A DNA stretch of 64,000 nucleotides from JAWLDA01 sp041686855. GTDB lineage: Bacteria; Bacillota; Limnochordia; DTU080; RSA5. Below, piece after piece: positions 26,655 through 34,970 of the stretch. Within the stretch, counting starts at the first letter, position 1, and the number at the start of each line of letters is the position of its first letter. The stretch covers positions 232,948-296,947 of the forward strand of contig JAWLDA010000005.1 in NCBI GenBank assembly GCA_041686855.1, given 5' to 3'. The position numbers and the translations under genes were made by a program. The notes under the pieces are model-generated. The model had not been told where the DNA came from. It searched no databases and saw nothing but the letters and a program-made list of their open reading frames with translations.

Positions 26655-28048
26655 GACTCGGAATCACCGACAAACTCTGGCTCTCCATGCTCGCCATGGT
26701 CGCCGTCATCCTCATTCCCGTCGGCGTCGCCATCGACCGTGGCGTCACCCAGTTTTACTACCAACAAAATACGCGGGAGATGCTCGCCTTTGGGCAGCGT
26801 CTCGCCGATTTTATCGAACGGGCCCCCGCACCCGGCGCCGCTGAAGCCGTTCGATCCATCGCACAACTCGCCGGGACGCCTATCATGCTTATCGACACCG
26901 ACGCCCGCGTGAGCGCGGGCTCGGGGCAGCTGGCGGCCGAGGTGGGGCGGAGGGTCCAGTCCGAGCAGGCGCAAAACGCGCTAAAAGGCGACGCCTCGGT
27001 CGTCTTGGCTGTGGATGAGACGCTGCCTGGAAGCCTCTTTGTAGCGGCGGTTCCGGTAGGGCGGGGCGATCGTGCGATCGGCGCCGTCCTCCTCTTTCGT
27101 TCCGCCGATGAAGTGAGTGCGACCCTCACCCGAATGCGAGCGCTCCTGGGGTTTGGCGGCGGCTCCTTTTTGCTGCTCGTTTGGGTGGTGGGCTGGCTCC
27201 TCTCGCGCAGAATCGTTCGACCCATCCTCCAAATGAAGGAGACCGCCGATCGCATGGCGAGCGGCGACTACTCGACACGGGTCTCGGGGAGCGGTAACGA
27301 CGAGTTGACGGAGTTGGCGAACGCCATCAATCGGCTGGGTGAATCGTTGCATTCGCTTGCAGCGGGGCGACGCGCTTTCTTTGCTAACGTCTCGCACGAG
27401 CTGAGGACGCCGCTCAGCTACGTCCGTGGCTACTCCGACGCCCTTGCCCACGGCCTCTTTGAGAGTGAGGAGGAGGTGCGCGAGACGGGGCGCATCCTCT
27501 CGGAGGAGTCCAAACGCCTCAGTCGCCTCGTCGACGATCTCTTCGACCTCGCCCAGGCGGAGGAGGGACGGCTTCGTCTCGAAGTGGAGCGGTTGAATGC
27601 GAGTGATGCAATCGAAGAGATCGTGGTACGCATGCAGAGCGTGGCGGAGCAAAAAGGAATCCGCCTGCAGGCTGAGGCCTCTGAGGCGCTGTGGCTCGAG
27701 GCTGATCCGCTCCGGTTTGAACAGATCATGGTGAACTTCCTGGACAACGCGCTGCGGCACACGCCCGAAGGCGGGCGGGTGCAGGTGAGCGGGCTGCGAG
27801 AGCCGGGCGGTCGAGTCACTGTAACTGTCGAAGACAGCGGTCCGGGCTTGGGCGCCGAACCGCATCGGGTGTGGGAGCGTTTTTACCGTGGGGATGAGTC
27901 GCGCAATCGCAACCTAGGCGGGAGCGGTCTGGGCCTCGCCATCGTCAAGAGCCTCGTCGAGTTGCACGGCGGCGACGTGTTTGCGGACAACCGAAGCACG
28001 TATGGCGGCGCACGCTTCGGCTTTGTGCTGCCGTCGATCGATGGCTAG
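26615..28048 (+). CDS. HAMP sensor histidine kinase
   Basis: Membrane sensor kinase of about 477 residues paired with the preceding regulator. It has two membrane helices (LWLSMLAMVAVILIPVGVAI and FLLLVWVVGWLL) flanking an extracytoplasmic sensor of about 140 residues. HAMP follows (VRPILQMKETADRMASGDY), then HisKA with FFANVSHELRTPLSYVRGY, and HATPase motifs NFLDNALRHTP, EDSGPGLG and GGSGLGLAIVK. The only conventional start that keeps the first helix is a GTG 40 bases inside the regulator gene, without a clear Shine-Dalgarno. The natural N-terminus (GITDKLWLSML) begins right after the regulator stop, so the exact start is uncertain. Confidence 0.9.
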   Translation: MGGRVQIRSPGPLRLGITDKLWLSMLAMVAVILIPVGVAIDRGVTQFYYQQNTREMLAFGQRLADFIERAPAPGAAEAVRSIAQLAGTPIMLIDTDARVSAGSGQLAAEVGRRVQSEQAQNALKGDASVVLAVDETLPGSLFVAAVPVGRGDRAIGAVLLFRSADEVSATLTRMRALLGFGGGSFLLLVWVVGWLLSRRIVRPILQMKETADRMASGDYSTRVSGSGNDELTELANAINRLGESLHSLAAGRRAFFANVSHELRTPLSYVRGYSDALAHGLFESEEEVRETGRILSEESKRLSRLVDDLFDLAQAEEGRLRLEVERLNASDAIEEIVVRMQSVAEQKGIRLQAEASEALWLEADPLRFEQIMVNFLDNALRHTPEGGRVQVSGLREPGGRVTVTVEDSGPGLGAEPHRVWERFYRGDESRNRNLGGSGLGLAIVKSLVELHGGDVFADNRSTYGGARFGFVLPSIDG

Positions 28049-29040
28049 TGGTCGCGGTCAACGGCGGCGTGGCACATGCTTTGTAATGCGCGGCTCGCTT
28101 CGCTGGCGTCGAGGATGTTAAGGTACTGCAGAGCCTCCAACGCGAGCATGTGACCGGCCGCCCGTGCGGCATCCATCGCGCCGGTGGCTCGGGCGCCCTC
28201 CTTAACCAGGGAAATCGTCTCAGCGTCGACCTGACGTGCGGCGATACGGGGTGCGATCCGTTGGCGCCAGTGGGGACGTTCGAGGAGACGAATGACCGGC
28301 AGGGTCACATTCCCCTGGACGAGGTCGGAACCGGTGGGTTTGCCGAGGAGCTCTTCGTCTCCTTCGAGATCGAGGACGTCATCCATGATTTGAAAGGCGA
28401 GCCCGAGGTTGAGTCCAAACTGACGCATGGCTTCACAGACACCTTCGTCGGCGCAAACCAGGCGGGCGCCCCCTTCGCAGCACGCCGCCAACAGCGACGC
28501 GGTCTTGCCCCGGACCCGAGTCGTATAGGTCGTTTCGGAGACGGTCGGATCAAATGCGTACTCTCGCTGTAACAACTCTCCCCGGCACATATCAGCGATG
28601 GCGTCGGTCATCAACGTAACGACGCCGGTGTGAGCGTGCGCGCCCAAGAGTCCAAACGCAGAGGCAAAGAGGTAGTCACCGGCCAGCACCGCCGTGTGAT
28701 TGGACCACATGCTGTTGACAGAGCGGCGGTTGCGTCGCACGTCTGCGTGGTCGATGATGTCGTCGTGAATCAATGAGGCGACGTGAATCAACTCCGCGGC
28801 CGCCGCCACATCTTGTACCGCCTCCCAGTCGGCTCGCTCGTCCGGCGGCGCTCCGCACAGGCTGGCTTCGGCGCTCAGCAGCACGAGCCTGGGCCGGAAT
28901 CCCTTTCCTCCTGCCTGAATGAGGTGGCCCGCCGCGGCGCGCAACTCGCCGGAGGCCCTGTTCAACACCTCGTCGATCCGACTGTGAACGTGCTTGAGTG
29001 AAGGAAGGATGTCACTCTTTGTACGCACAACATGCACCAA
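28045..29040 (-). CDS. polyprenyl diphosphate synthase
   Basis: trans-Isoprenyl diphosphate synthase of 331 residues that makes the side chain of a respiratory quinone or similar polyprenyl chain. The first aspartate-rich motif is LIHDDIIDHADVRRNR and the second is FQIMDDVLDLEGD. The N-terminal GGKGFRPRLVLL corresponds to the common GGKRxRP, with Gly in place of the first Arg. It resembles HepT and heptaprenyl or longer-chain synthases; chain length cannot be read from sequence. The TTG start follows GAGGTGA; nearby GTG codons are alternatives. It converges on the histidine kinase with a 4-base overlap. Confidence 0.9.
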   Translation of the reverse strand: MVHVVRTKSDILPSLKHVHSRIDEVLNRASGELRAAAGHLIQAGGKGFRPRLVLLSAEASLCGAPPDERADWEAVQDVAAAAELIHVASLIHDDIIDHADVRRNRRSVNSMWSNHTAVLAGDYLFASAFGLLGAHAHTGVVTLMTDAIADMCRGELLQREYAFDPTVSETTYTTRVRGKTASLLAACCEGGARLVCADEGVCEAMRQFGLNLGLAFQIMDDVLDLEGDEELLGKPTGSDLVQGNVTLPVIRLLERPHWRQRIAPRIAARQVDAETISLVKEGARATGAMDAARAAGHMLALEALQYLNILDASEASRALQSMCHAAVDRDH

Positions 29041-29114
29041 TCAGGTCACCTCGGCCTTGTAAGGTTCCCTTAGTATGCATGTTGTGGGGACGGTGCATGC
29101 GCGTGGGTTTGCGG

Positions 29115-29345
29115 TTAACGACGCAGGATGACGCTGGAGCCTTCCATGCGAATCATTCCCTTGCTCTTGAGCCGGTTAAGGACTCGCGTTGCGTCCGCAC
29201 GGGTCATGCCCAGGAGTGAGCCGATGTCTTGCTTAGAAAGGTCGAGTTGGACGAGGGTGCCTGCCGGCGTGCTCACGCCGCGCTCGGACGACTCTTTCTC
29301 GAGGTATTGAAGGACTCGAGCCTCTTGTGCCTCTAAGGAGTTCAC
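29115..29345 (-). CDS. stand-alone Crp/Fnr-type winged-helix protein
   Basis: Small DNA-binding protein of 76 residues. Nearly all of it aligns by eye with the C-terminal HTH of Crp/Fnr regulators: LDLSKQDIGSLLGMTRADATRVLNRLKSKGMI, then a short wing. There is no cyclic-nucleotide-binding domain upstream and no frame remnant of one. The GTG start follows GAGGAG by 11 bases, which supports a real short gene. It is divergent from an ABC ATPase gene and the shared region holds a perfect palindrome, so it may control that gene or itself. How it senses a signal is unknown. Confidence 0.7.
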   Translation of the reverse strand: MNSLEAQEARVLQYLEKESSERGVSTPAGTLVQLDLSKQDIGSLLGMTRADATRVLNRLKSKGMIRMEGSSVILRR

Positions 29346-29405
29346 GTCTTTCTCTCTCCTCTTTCTTTAAGAAGATCTGGATAGCTCTTTGTTGTTTGCC
29401 ATCGT

Positions 29406-29415
29406 GTCACGTGAC
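29406..29415. promoter_or_regulatory. palindromic operator candidate
   Basis: GTCACGTGAC is a perfect 10-bp palindrome in the intergenic region between the divergent small HTH gene and the DppD-like ATPase gene. It is a plausible binding site for the HTH protein next to it. Confidence 0.35.
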
Positions 29416-29474
29416 TCCTTGCAGCGTAATAGGATTCAGGGCAGAGAATGTGTGTGCGAGGAGTCCAGAGCACG

Positions 29475-30500
29475 ATGGCAGTCGGCAGCGACAACCCTTT
29501 GCTGGAGATTAAAGGCTTAAACGTTCAAATCGGGACAGGGCCGCGTCGGGTGCAGGCGGTAAACGGTGTCGACTTGACCCTGCAGCGCGAGCGTACCCTT
29601 GGCGTTGTGGGTGAGAGCGGTTGCGGCAAGAGTGTGATGTCGCTCTCTATTATGCGGCTCCTACCCCGACAGAGTGCCCGCGTGCGCGGCCAAATCCACT
29701 TTTCTTCCGCGGCCGGCGGCCGGATCGATCTCAACAAACTCCCGCCCAACGGCGCGATGATGCGGCGGATCCGCGGCGCTGAGATCGCTATGGTGTTTCA
29801 AGAGCCGATGACTTCGTTGAATCCGGTGTATACTGTGGGCGCCCAGATCGCAGAGGCGATTCGACTCCACGACCCGCCCAGCCGGCGACAAGCCCGAGCC
29901 CGTGCCGTCGAGATGTTGGATTGGGTCGGCATTCCCGCAGCGGCCGAACGGGCCAGAGCGTACCCACACCAACTGAGCGGAGGCATGCGACAGCGCGTGA
30001 TGATCGCCATGGCCCTCGCCTGCCGCCCGCGCCTGTTGATCTGTGACGAGCCGACGACGGCGCTCGACGTGACCGTACAGGCGCAAATTCTCGAACTCTT
30101 ACAACGCCTGCAACACGAGTTTCACACGGCGATCATCCTGATCACGCACGATTTGGGTGTCGTAGCGGAGAGTGCGGATGACGTCGCCGTCATGTATTTG
30201 GGTCAAGTGGTCGAGTCGGGGCCGGTGCGCACTGTCTTTGCCAAGCGGAGTCACCCATACACACAAGGGTTGTTCCGCTCATTGCCGCGGCTCGAGTCGG
30301 CGTCCAACGGACGGTTGCATCCGATTCCGGGCATGGTGGGCGACCCCCGCCGCCTCGGGCCAGGCTGTCGCTTTAAAGACCGGTGTCCGGTGCGCATGCC
30401 TCTTTGCGACCGCGAGCCACCCCTTGTACAAAAGCGCGGCGGCCACCAAGTGCGCTGCTGGCTGGCCGCGCCCGAAGGAGCGTCGGTTACTGCCCGTTGA
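29475..30500 (+). CDS. DppD/OppD-type ABC transporter ATPase
   Basis: Cytoplasmic ATPase of a peptide/nickel-type (Opp/Dpp) importer, 341 residues. Walker A is GESGCGKS, the signature LSGGMRQR and Walker B LLICDEPTTALD. The C-terminal oligopeptide-transporter extension is present (IPGMVGDPRRLGPGCRFKDRCP). Such subunits normally sit in five-gene operons with a binding protein, two permeases and a second ATPase, none of which are here. The next gene converges with a 14-base overlap. It must therefore work with distant partners or be a leftover. Confidence 0.92.
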   Translation: MAVGSDNPLLEIKGLNVQIGTGPRRVQAVNGVDLTLQRERTLGVVGESGCGKSVMSLSIMRLLPRQSARVRGQIHFSSAAGGRIDLNKLPPNGAMMRRIRGAEIAMVFQEPMTSLNPVYTVGAQIAEAIRLHDPPSRRQARARAVEMLDWVGIPAAAERARAYPHQLSGGMRQRVMIAMALACRPRLLICDEPTTALDVTVQAQILELLQRLQHEFHTAIILITHDLGVVAESADDVAVMYLGQVVESGPVRTVFAKRSHPYTQGLFRSLPRLESASNGRLHPIPGMVGDPRRLGPGCRFKDRCPVRMPLCDREPPLVQKRGGHQVRCWLAAPEGASVTAR

Positions 30501-31116
30501 TACTCCCCTTCTCAGCGTACTCTTTAAAGATGCCTACAAGACGCTCCGTGGGTTGCGCGCCTGAGAGCAAGTAGCGGTTGGCGATCACGACGGCAGGGAC
30601 GCCGCTAAGACCAATCTGACGCGCTCCCATCTCTTCGCCCAACACCTCGGCTTTAAGCTCCTCGTCTGCAAGCCCTTGCTCAAAGGCCTCTCGCTCAATC
30701 CCCAGCGAGGTTGCGAGCTCGGTAAGCGTCTCCACGTTGCTGATGTCCTTCTGCTCGGTCCAGTGCGCTTCAAAGACCCGCTTGTGGTACTCGTCCGCGC
30801 GCCCGGCGTCGCGAGCCACTTTCGCTCCGATGTGCGCGAGGCGTGTGTCGATTCCCCACAATCCCTGTTTGAGCGTGAGACCGTAGCTCTCGCGGGCGAC
30901 GCGCTCGACTTGGGGCCAGTGCGCTTCGATTCGCTTCTTTTTCTCTTTAGTCCACTCTGCGTCAAACTGGGAACGGGCTTCCTCAGGTCGAAGCTCAAAC
31001 GCTCTCCATTCGACGGCGAGTTCGACTTTCTGGGCTGTCTCCTCCAAACTGGAGTAGATCATGTAGCACCAGGGTCAAACGTAGTCCGAATAGGCCACGA
31101 CGGGTACGGGTTCCAT
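30487..31116 (-). CDS. DsbA/FrnE-family oxidoreductase with in-frame UGA (selenoprotein candidate)
   Basis: Thioredoxin-fold protein of the FrnE branch of DsbA, 209 residues if UGA is read through. The ATG has an excellent GGGAGG 8 bases upstream. Codons 9-18 read Y-S-D-Y-V-UGA-P-W-C-Y, exactly where relatives have DYVCPWCY; the UGA is at 31075-31077. Downstream the frame is intact and family-like (VEWRAFELRPEE; the cis-Pro region LSGVPAVVIANRYLLSGAQP). The UGA therefore replaces the reactive first Cys of CxxC, the classical selenocysteine position. A SECIS-like hairpin follows at the right distance. If the UGA is a true stop or a sequencing error, only the CxxC-less part would be translated. 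No Sec machinery gene lies in the window. Confidence 0.8.
31030..31072 (-). promoter_or_regulatory. SECIS-like stem-loop downstream of in-frame UGA
   Basis: Reading the minus strand from the base after UGA: a lower stem pairs CTGG and GCT (+3 to +10, one bulged U) with AGC and CCAG (+39 to +45). An upper stem pairs TCT/AGA and CTCC/GGAG around one A-G mismatch (+17 to +37). The apical loop is AGTTT, starting 25 bases after the UGA, with G in its second position. These features fit the bacterial SECIS pattern. Confidence 0.6.
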
Positions 31117-31158
31117 GGCGAAAGCCTCCCTTTGTCTTCCCGAGCTCCATTTGGCGGG

Positions 31159-31179
31159 ACGTGTCCAACGTGACACGTT
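31159..31179. promoter_or_regulatory. inverted-repeat operator candidate
   Basis: ACGTGTC and GACACGT form a 7-bp inverted repeat with a 6-base spacer, and within it AACGTGACACGTT is a perfect 13-bp palindrome. It lies 43 bases upstream of the UGA-containing oxidoreductase start, in the 130-base region after the EEP gene start-distal end. A regulator binding site is likely; which regulator is unknown. Confidence 0.4.
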
Positions 31180-31246
31180 AAGTAAGCACGGCATTGGTAC
31201 GTTCAGCCATTATCGTAACACGGTTGTGCCGTTGCGACACGCCGAC

Positions 31247-32119
31247 TTACTGAAATCCCCGCCAGGCGATATGCGCTACGACCGGCAAGTGGTCGGAGCC
31301 GCTCGTTTGCGGTACGTCGTGGTGGACTACATGTTGGGCCAGGTCGGGTGAGGTGAAGATGTAGTCGATACGCGAGTTGGGGTTGGGGTTAGGGAAGGTG
31401 AGGCCGGCGGGATCCGAGCTGAGTTCCTCGGTAGGAGTGAGGACCGACGCGATCAGTTGAATCTCCGGTGAGTCCGGGAGCGCGTTGAAGTCGCCGGCGA
31501 GAATGACCGGGGTCTGCACGTCCTGCACGATCCGCACCAGCTCCTTTGCCTGCTCAAGGCGCTCGTCGGCGTCGAGGCCGAGGTGGGTGACGATCACCGT
31601 GAGGGGTCGGTCCCAAAGCCTGATCTCGACGAGGAGCGCGGATCGCTGTTCAGCGCCTGCTGGGCGCGGGAGGGCTAAACGCTCGGCACGCTCGATCGGG
31701 TGACGACTAAGAATCGCATTGCCGTAACGGGATGGCGACAAGTTGACGGACGGCAACGCCAACGAGGGACCGAAGGCGTAGTGCTCAAAACCGGCCTCCT
31801 GTGCGATGAGGCGGGCTTGATCGGAGAACTGACTGCGAGGCCAGTTGATGTCTACTTCATTGAGAAAGGCAAGGTCCAGAGGTTGCACAAATCGTGCGAT
31901 CCGAGGGATATCCAGAAGGTCGTCTTCGCCGACGCCGTGGTGAATGTTGTACGTGGCGATTTTGAGGACCGACGGCGGCGACGAAGCGCTGCGGGAGCTG
32001 GTCGAAGTGGCCAAAGCCACCACCGTCGGCGTAAGACTAAGACTCGCCGCGCGGGTGCAACCGAGAAGCGGTAAGAGCGCTACGCACAACACATAAAGGT
32101 TTGATCGCAAGAGTCGCAT
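31247..32119 (-). CDS. secreted endonuclease/exonuclease/phosphatase-family lipoprotein
   Basis: Extracytoplasmic hydrolase of the EEP superfamily, 290 residues. The signal peptide ends in a lipobox (VALLPLLGC). The Ser/Thr-rich stretch after it is a linker. The catalytic core shows KIATYNIHHGVG, FLNEVDINW (metal-binding Glu), VTHLGLD, LAGDFNALPDSPE and the C-terminal SGSDHLPVVAHI. Substrates in this family range from nucleic acids to phospholipids and inositol phosphates. The ATG beginning MRLLRSN was chosen because it gives a clean signal peptide; longer forms would run into the acylphosphatase gene. Confidence 0.85.
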   Translation of the reverse strand: MRLLRSNLYVLCVALLPLLGCTRAASLSLTPTVVALATSTSSRSASSPPSVLKIATYNIHHGVGEDDLLDIPRIARFVQPLDLAFLNEVDINWPRSQFSDQARLIAQEAGFEHYAFGPSLALPSVNLSPSRYGNAILSRHPIERAERLALPRPAGAEQRSALLVEIRLWDRPLTVIVTHLGLDADERLEQAKELVRIVQDVQTPVILAGDFNALPDSPEIQLIASVLTPTEELSSDPAGLTFPNPNPNSRIDYIFTSPDLAQHVVHHDVPQTSGSDHLPVVAHIAWRGFQ

Positions 32120-32276
32120 GATCCGTACCCCAGTCATGAATCGACGATGCACAAAAGGTGGAGCAAACCCGAGAGAGTGCTCACTAGGAGTACATTTTGG
32201 ACTTTCCACCAATAGGTCCTCCAGGGGATGATTGCCACTTGGACTGTAATTGCCACTTGGACGGTGCCGGGAGCGT

Positions 32277-32567
32277 CTACCGAATGGCGAAGCCTCGCTG
32301 CGGGGGGCGATGATCAAAAGGTGCAGGCGTCTCGTGGACGCTGTGGACCCGGGCGTGGCGCGGGCCCTTGGCAAGCGCACGGCGCAGAGCCGCTAAATCG
32401 TCGGGCGGCCCGATGGCGAAGACGCGTACGTCACCGTCGTCGAGGTTTTGCGCATACCCCGTCAGACCTAACGTGCGGGCGCGGCGTTGCACAAAGGCGC
32501 GAAATGAGACACCTTGAACCCGCCCCGAAACGATCCAGCACTTCTCGTGTCGCTCCTCAGACGCCAT
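32277..32567 (-). CDS. acyP: acylphosphatase
   Basis: Small cytosolic enzyme that hydrolyses carboxyl-phosphate bonds, 96 residues. The family signature GRVQGVSFRAFVQRRA contains the catalytic Arg; the partner Asn is in GYAQNLDDGDVRV. Length and layout are standard. A GGTGGAG site precedes the ATG. It lies upstream of the EEP gene on the same strand with 157 bases between, in which a 15-base direct repeat (ATTGCCACTTGGACn) occurs twice. Confidence 0.92.
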   Translation of the reverse strand: MASEERHEKCWIVSGRVQGVSFRAFVQRRARTLGLTGYAQNLDDGDVRVFAIGPPDDLAALRRALAKGPRHARVHSVHETPAPFDHRPPQRGFAIR

Positions 32568-32798
32568 GATAACTCCACCTTTCCAACGAGACTAAATCAC
32601 TGCTCACACTTTCGCTGCAGCCCGCCGGACGGCCTGGGTCGTGTCGACGCCGGTATCGCTCCTGCCGTTAGTGTAAGCCGGTTTGGCGCGGAGGGTGACT
32701 CGAGCGGTCGACCAAGCGTTCCTACGTTGTAGCGATACGAGCAACGGGTTTGGTCGTGAAAGCACGAGGGGAATCCACCGATAAGAGTGAATTCTCCC

Positions 32799-33779
32799 AT
32801 GAGAGTCTTGCAGCGCTTGGGCCGCGGGTGGTCCAAGGCCAAGCGTCGAGCGTATCAGAGTACGGGAGGGGTCGACGTGCAGTGTGAAGCGGTCCGTGAT
32901 GAACTGGCGCTTGCCGCGTTGGGTGAGACGCGCGCCCTTCCTGTGACTATCGTTGACCACTTGGCAACCTGCTCGGCGTGTCGGCAGGCTTACCGCGAGT
33001 TTCAAAGGAGTGTCGATCGGCTTGCAGATGCCCTCCCGCGGGTCGCACCACCGCCCGGTCTCAAGGGGAAGGTGATGGCACGCATCGCCGCTGCCCAGGA
33101 AGAGGCAGACCCACACGAGGCGCAGGAGTTGGCCGGCGCGGCCTCGGACGCTTCTCGGTCCCGCAGATCGATTTCACTGGTGGAGAGAGTGGCGGGTATC
33201 GCTCGTCGTGCGGAGTTTTGGGGTGCGGCGGCGGCTCTGCTTGCCGTCGTCAATGGTGCGCTGATCTGGGGCCAGTTGCAGCTCAATCGAGAGTTCCGCC
33301 GTGTGCTGAGCGAGACAGAGGTCGTTCGCTCGGAGTTGGTGGAGACGTGGCGCGCATTCTCCGGCGCTCCGGCGCAATCTGTGGGGACGCTCGTCTTTGA
33401 TGTGGTGGACCCCGGTGAAGGACGAGCCCCGGCTCTGGTGTCGGCGGAAGGATACTTGTATCAGCGGCCCAACGGCTGGTCGGTCCTTATTCAGGTCCGT
33501 GGCATCGAGCGCACCTCCGGGCATCAGTACGACGTATGGTTGCGTGGCGTTCGCGGTTGGGAACAGGTGGGCCCGCTGATGTTTGACACGGACGGTATCG
33601 GGACGTTCCTTTACTACGCCCGCGAGCCGGAGGTGGCGTTTGAGAGTCTGCGGGTGGTCACTTCCGGAGTCCTTCCTGGTACGCCTCAGTGGCGAAGTGA
33701 GTCGCTCATCGTCGGTCAGGCCGTCTTTGATCGTGATGGTACGAATGATGGGGCGCCACGCGTTGATGACGCGTGGTAG
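32799..33779 (+). CDS. zinc-finger anti-sigma factor (RskA-like)
   Basis: Single-pass membrane protein of 326 residues. The cytoplasmic N-terminus carries the ZAS motif DHLATCSACR (HxxxCxxC, about residue 50). A membrane helix follows near residue 145 (FWGAAAALLAVVNGALIW). The extracytoplasmic C-terminal domain resembles anti-sigma-K factors (WSVLIQVRGIERTSGHQYDVWL; FDTDGIGTFLYY). It should hold an ECF sigma factor inactive, but no sigma gene lies next to it. An in-frame GTG four codons earlier is an alternative start. No strong Shine-Dalgarno was found for either. Confidence 0.85.
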   Translation: MRVLQRLGRGWSKAKRRAYQSTGGVDVQCEAVRDELALAALGETRALPVTIVDHLATCSACRQAYREFQRSVDRLADALPRVAPPPGLKGKVMARIAAAQEEADPHEAQELAGAASDASRSRRSISLVERVAGIARRAEFWGAAAALLAVVNGALIWGQLQLNREFRRVLSETEVVRSELVETWRAFSGAPAQSVGTLVFDVVDPGEGRAPALVSAEGYLYQRPNGWSVLIQVRGIERTSGHQYDVWLRGVRGWEQVGPLMFDTDGIGTFLYYAREPEVAFESLRVVTSGVLPGTPQWRSESLIVGQAVFDRDGTNDGAPRVDDAW

Positions 33780-33896
33780 AGCGTGCGCTGGATGTCCCCG
33801 AGTCGGGAGGAATGGGTTCGTTGTCGAGAAAATAAACTGAAATATCCGTCTTTGATGGCAGCCTCTTCGTTGGCTGCCGCGGAAAGGATCGAGACC

Positions 33897-34970
33897 ATGA
33901 CGAGAAGCCGCACGCATCCTCCCGAACGGCGCTGCATCCTTGACCCTGTCACAGGCTCGCAATTGTGGCAAATGACGAACGCCCCATGTATCAACCACGG
34001 GCTCTACTTTACCCACCCCGATTGGACGGCGAGTGAGCGAGATCTTATATTCATATCCGATCGCGAAGAGCAGTTTGACCTTTACGCCATGAGTGACGAA
34101 AGTGGGGAAATCCGACGGATCACGGATGTCGAGAATCTAAACTCTTTTTCCGCGACGCCGTCCAACAAGGAGGACCGAATATACTTCACAGCTGGAAGTG
34201 CCGCATGGGTTGTGGACGTCCCAACGGGTGAAGTGGATCGTCTCGCCCACATTGACGGTGCATCCTTGACAGGTTGCAGCCTTTCCCCATCGGAGAGACA
34301 GCTGGTCACTACGGGTTTTGACGAGCAGGGCTGGAAGATACTCGTCGTGGCGACAGACGGATCGGGTGTCACTGAAGTCGCACGCACTGAACGAAGCGCT
34401 TACCACGCCCAGTTCTCTCCCTTCGATGAAGAGCTCATACTTTATGCCAGCGATATTGACCAACGTATGTGGCTTATCCGAACCGACGGCGGTGCACATC
34501 ACGCCCTGTTTCTCCACGATTCGGACACGTGGATTACGCATGAATCCTGGTTGGGCAAATCCGGCGAAGTGATGTTCGTCCATTGGCCGCATGCGCTTCG
34601 TGCAATTCACGTTGAAACCGAGACCGTGCGCACGATCTGTTCCATTAACGTTTGGCATCCATCCCTGGCTCCGGACGAAACGTCCATTCTTTGCGATACG
34701 ACCTGTCCGGACCGCGGGATCTTGATTATTGACCCCACTGACGGCACATGGCGCGCAGTCTGTTACCCCAACAGCTCAAACGGTGGCACCCAATGGTCGC
34801 ATGAAGTACCGGCCAAGGCGGAGATTACGGAGACGACCTATGGGCCCCAATGGACTCATCCTCATCCAAGCTTCGATCGACGTGGTCGCCGAATCAGCTT
34901 TACTTCGGATCGGACCGGACATCCGCAGGTGTACGTCTATCGGGAGGGAGAAAGAGATGAGAAGGGTTAA
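33897..34970 (+). CDS. oligogalacturonate lyase-like beta-propeller (PL22 type)
   Basis: Predicted cytoplasmic beta-propeller of 357 residues resembling Ogl/PL22 lyases, which cleave unsaturated di- or oligouronides. Repeated propeller blades are visible (DLIFISDREEQFDLYAMS; AYHAQFSPFDEELILYASD; RISFTSDRTGHPQVYVY). Family-like histidine segments are NVWHPSLAPDE and PQWTHPHPSFD. No signal peptide is present. The stop overlaps the next gene by 14 bases, so uronide cleavage and oxidation look coupled. Substrate specificity (pectin, ulvan or another uronan) is inference from family only. The gene lies in a stretch of lower GC. Confidence 0.75.
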   Translation: MTRSRTHPPERRCILDPVTGSQLWQMTNAPCINHGLYFTHPDWTASERDLIFISDREEQFDLYAMSDESGEIRRITDVENLNSFSATPSNKEDRIYFTAGSAAWVVDVPTGEVDRLAHIDGASLTGCSLSPSERQLVTTGFDEQGWKILVVATDGSGVTEVARTERSAYHAQFSPFDEELILYASDIDQRMWLIRTDGGAHHALFLHDSDTWITHESWLGKSGEVMFVHWPHALRAIHVETETVRTICSINVWHPSLAPDETSILCDTTCPDRGILIIDPTDGTWRAVCYPNSSNGGTQWSHEVPAKAEITETTYGPQWTHPHPSFDRRGRRISFTSDRTGHPQVYVYREGERDEKG

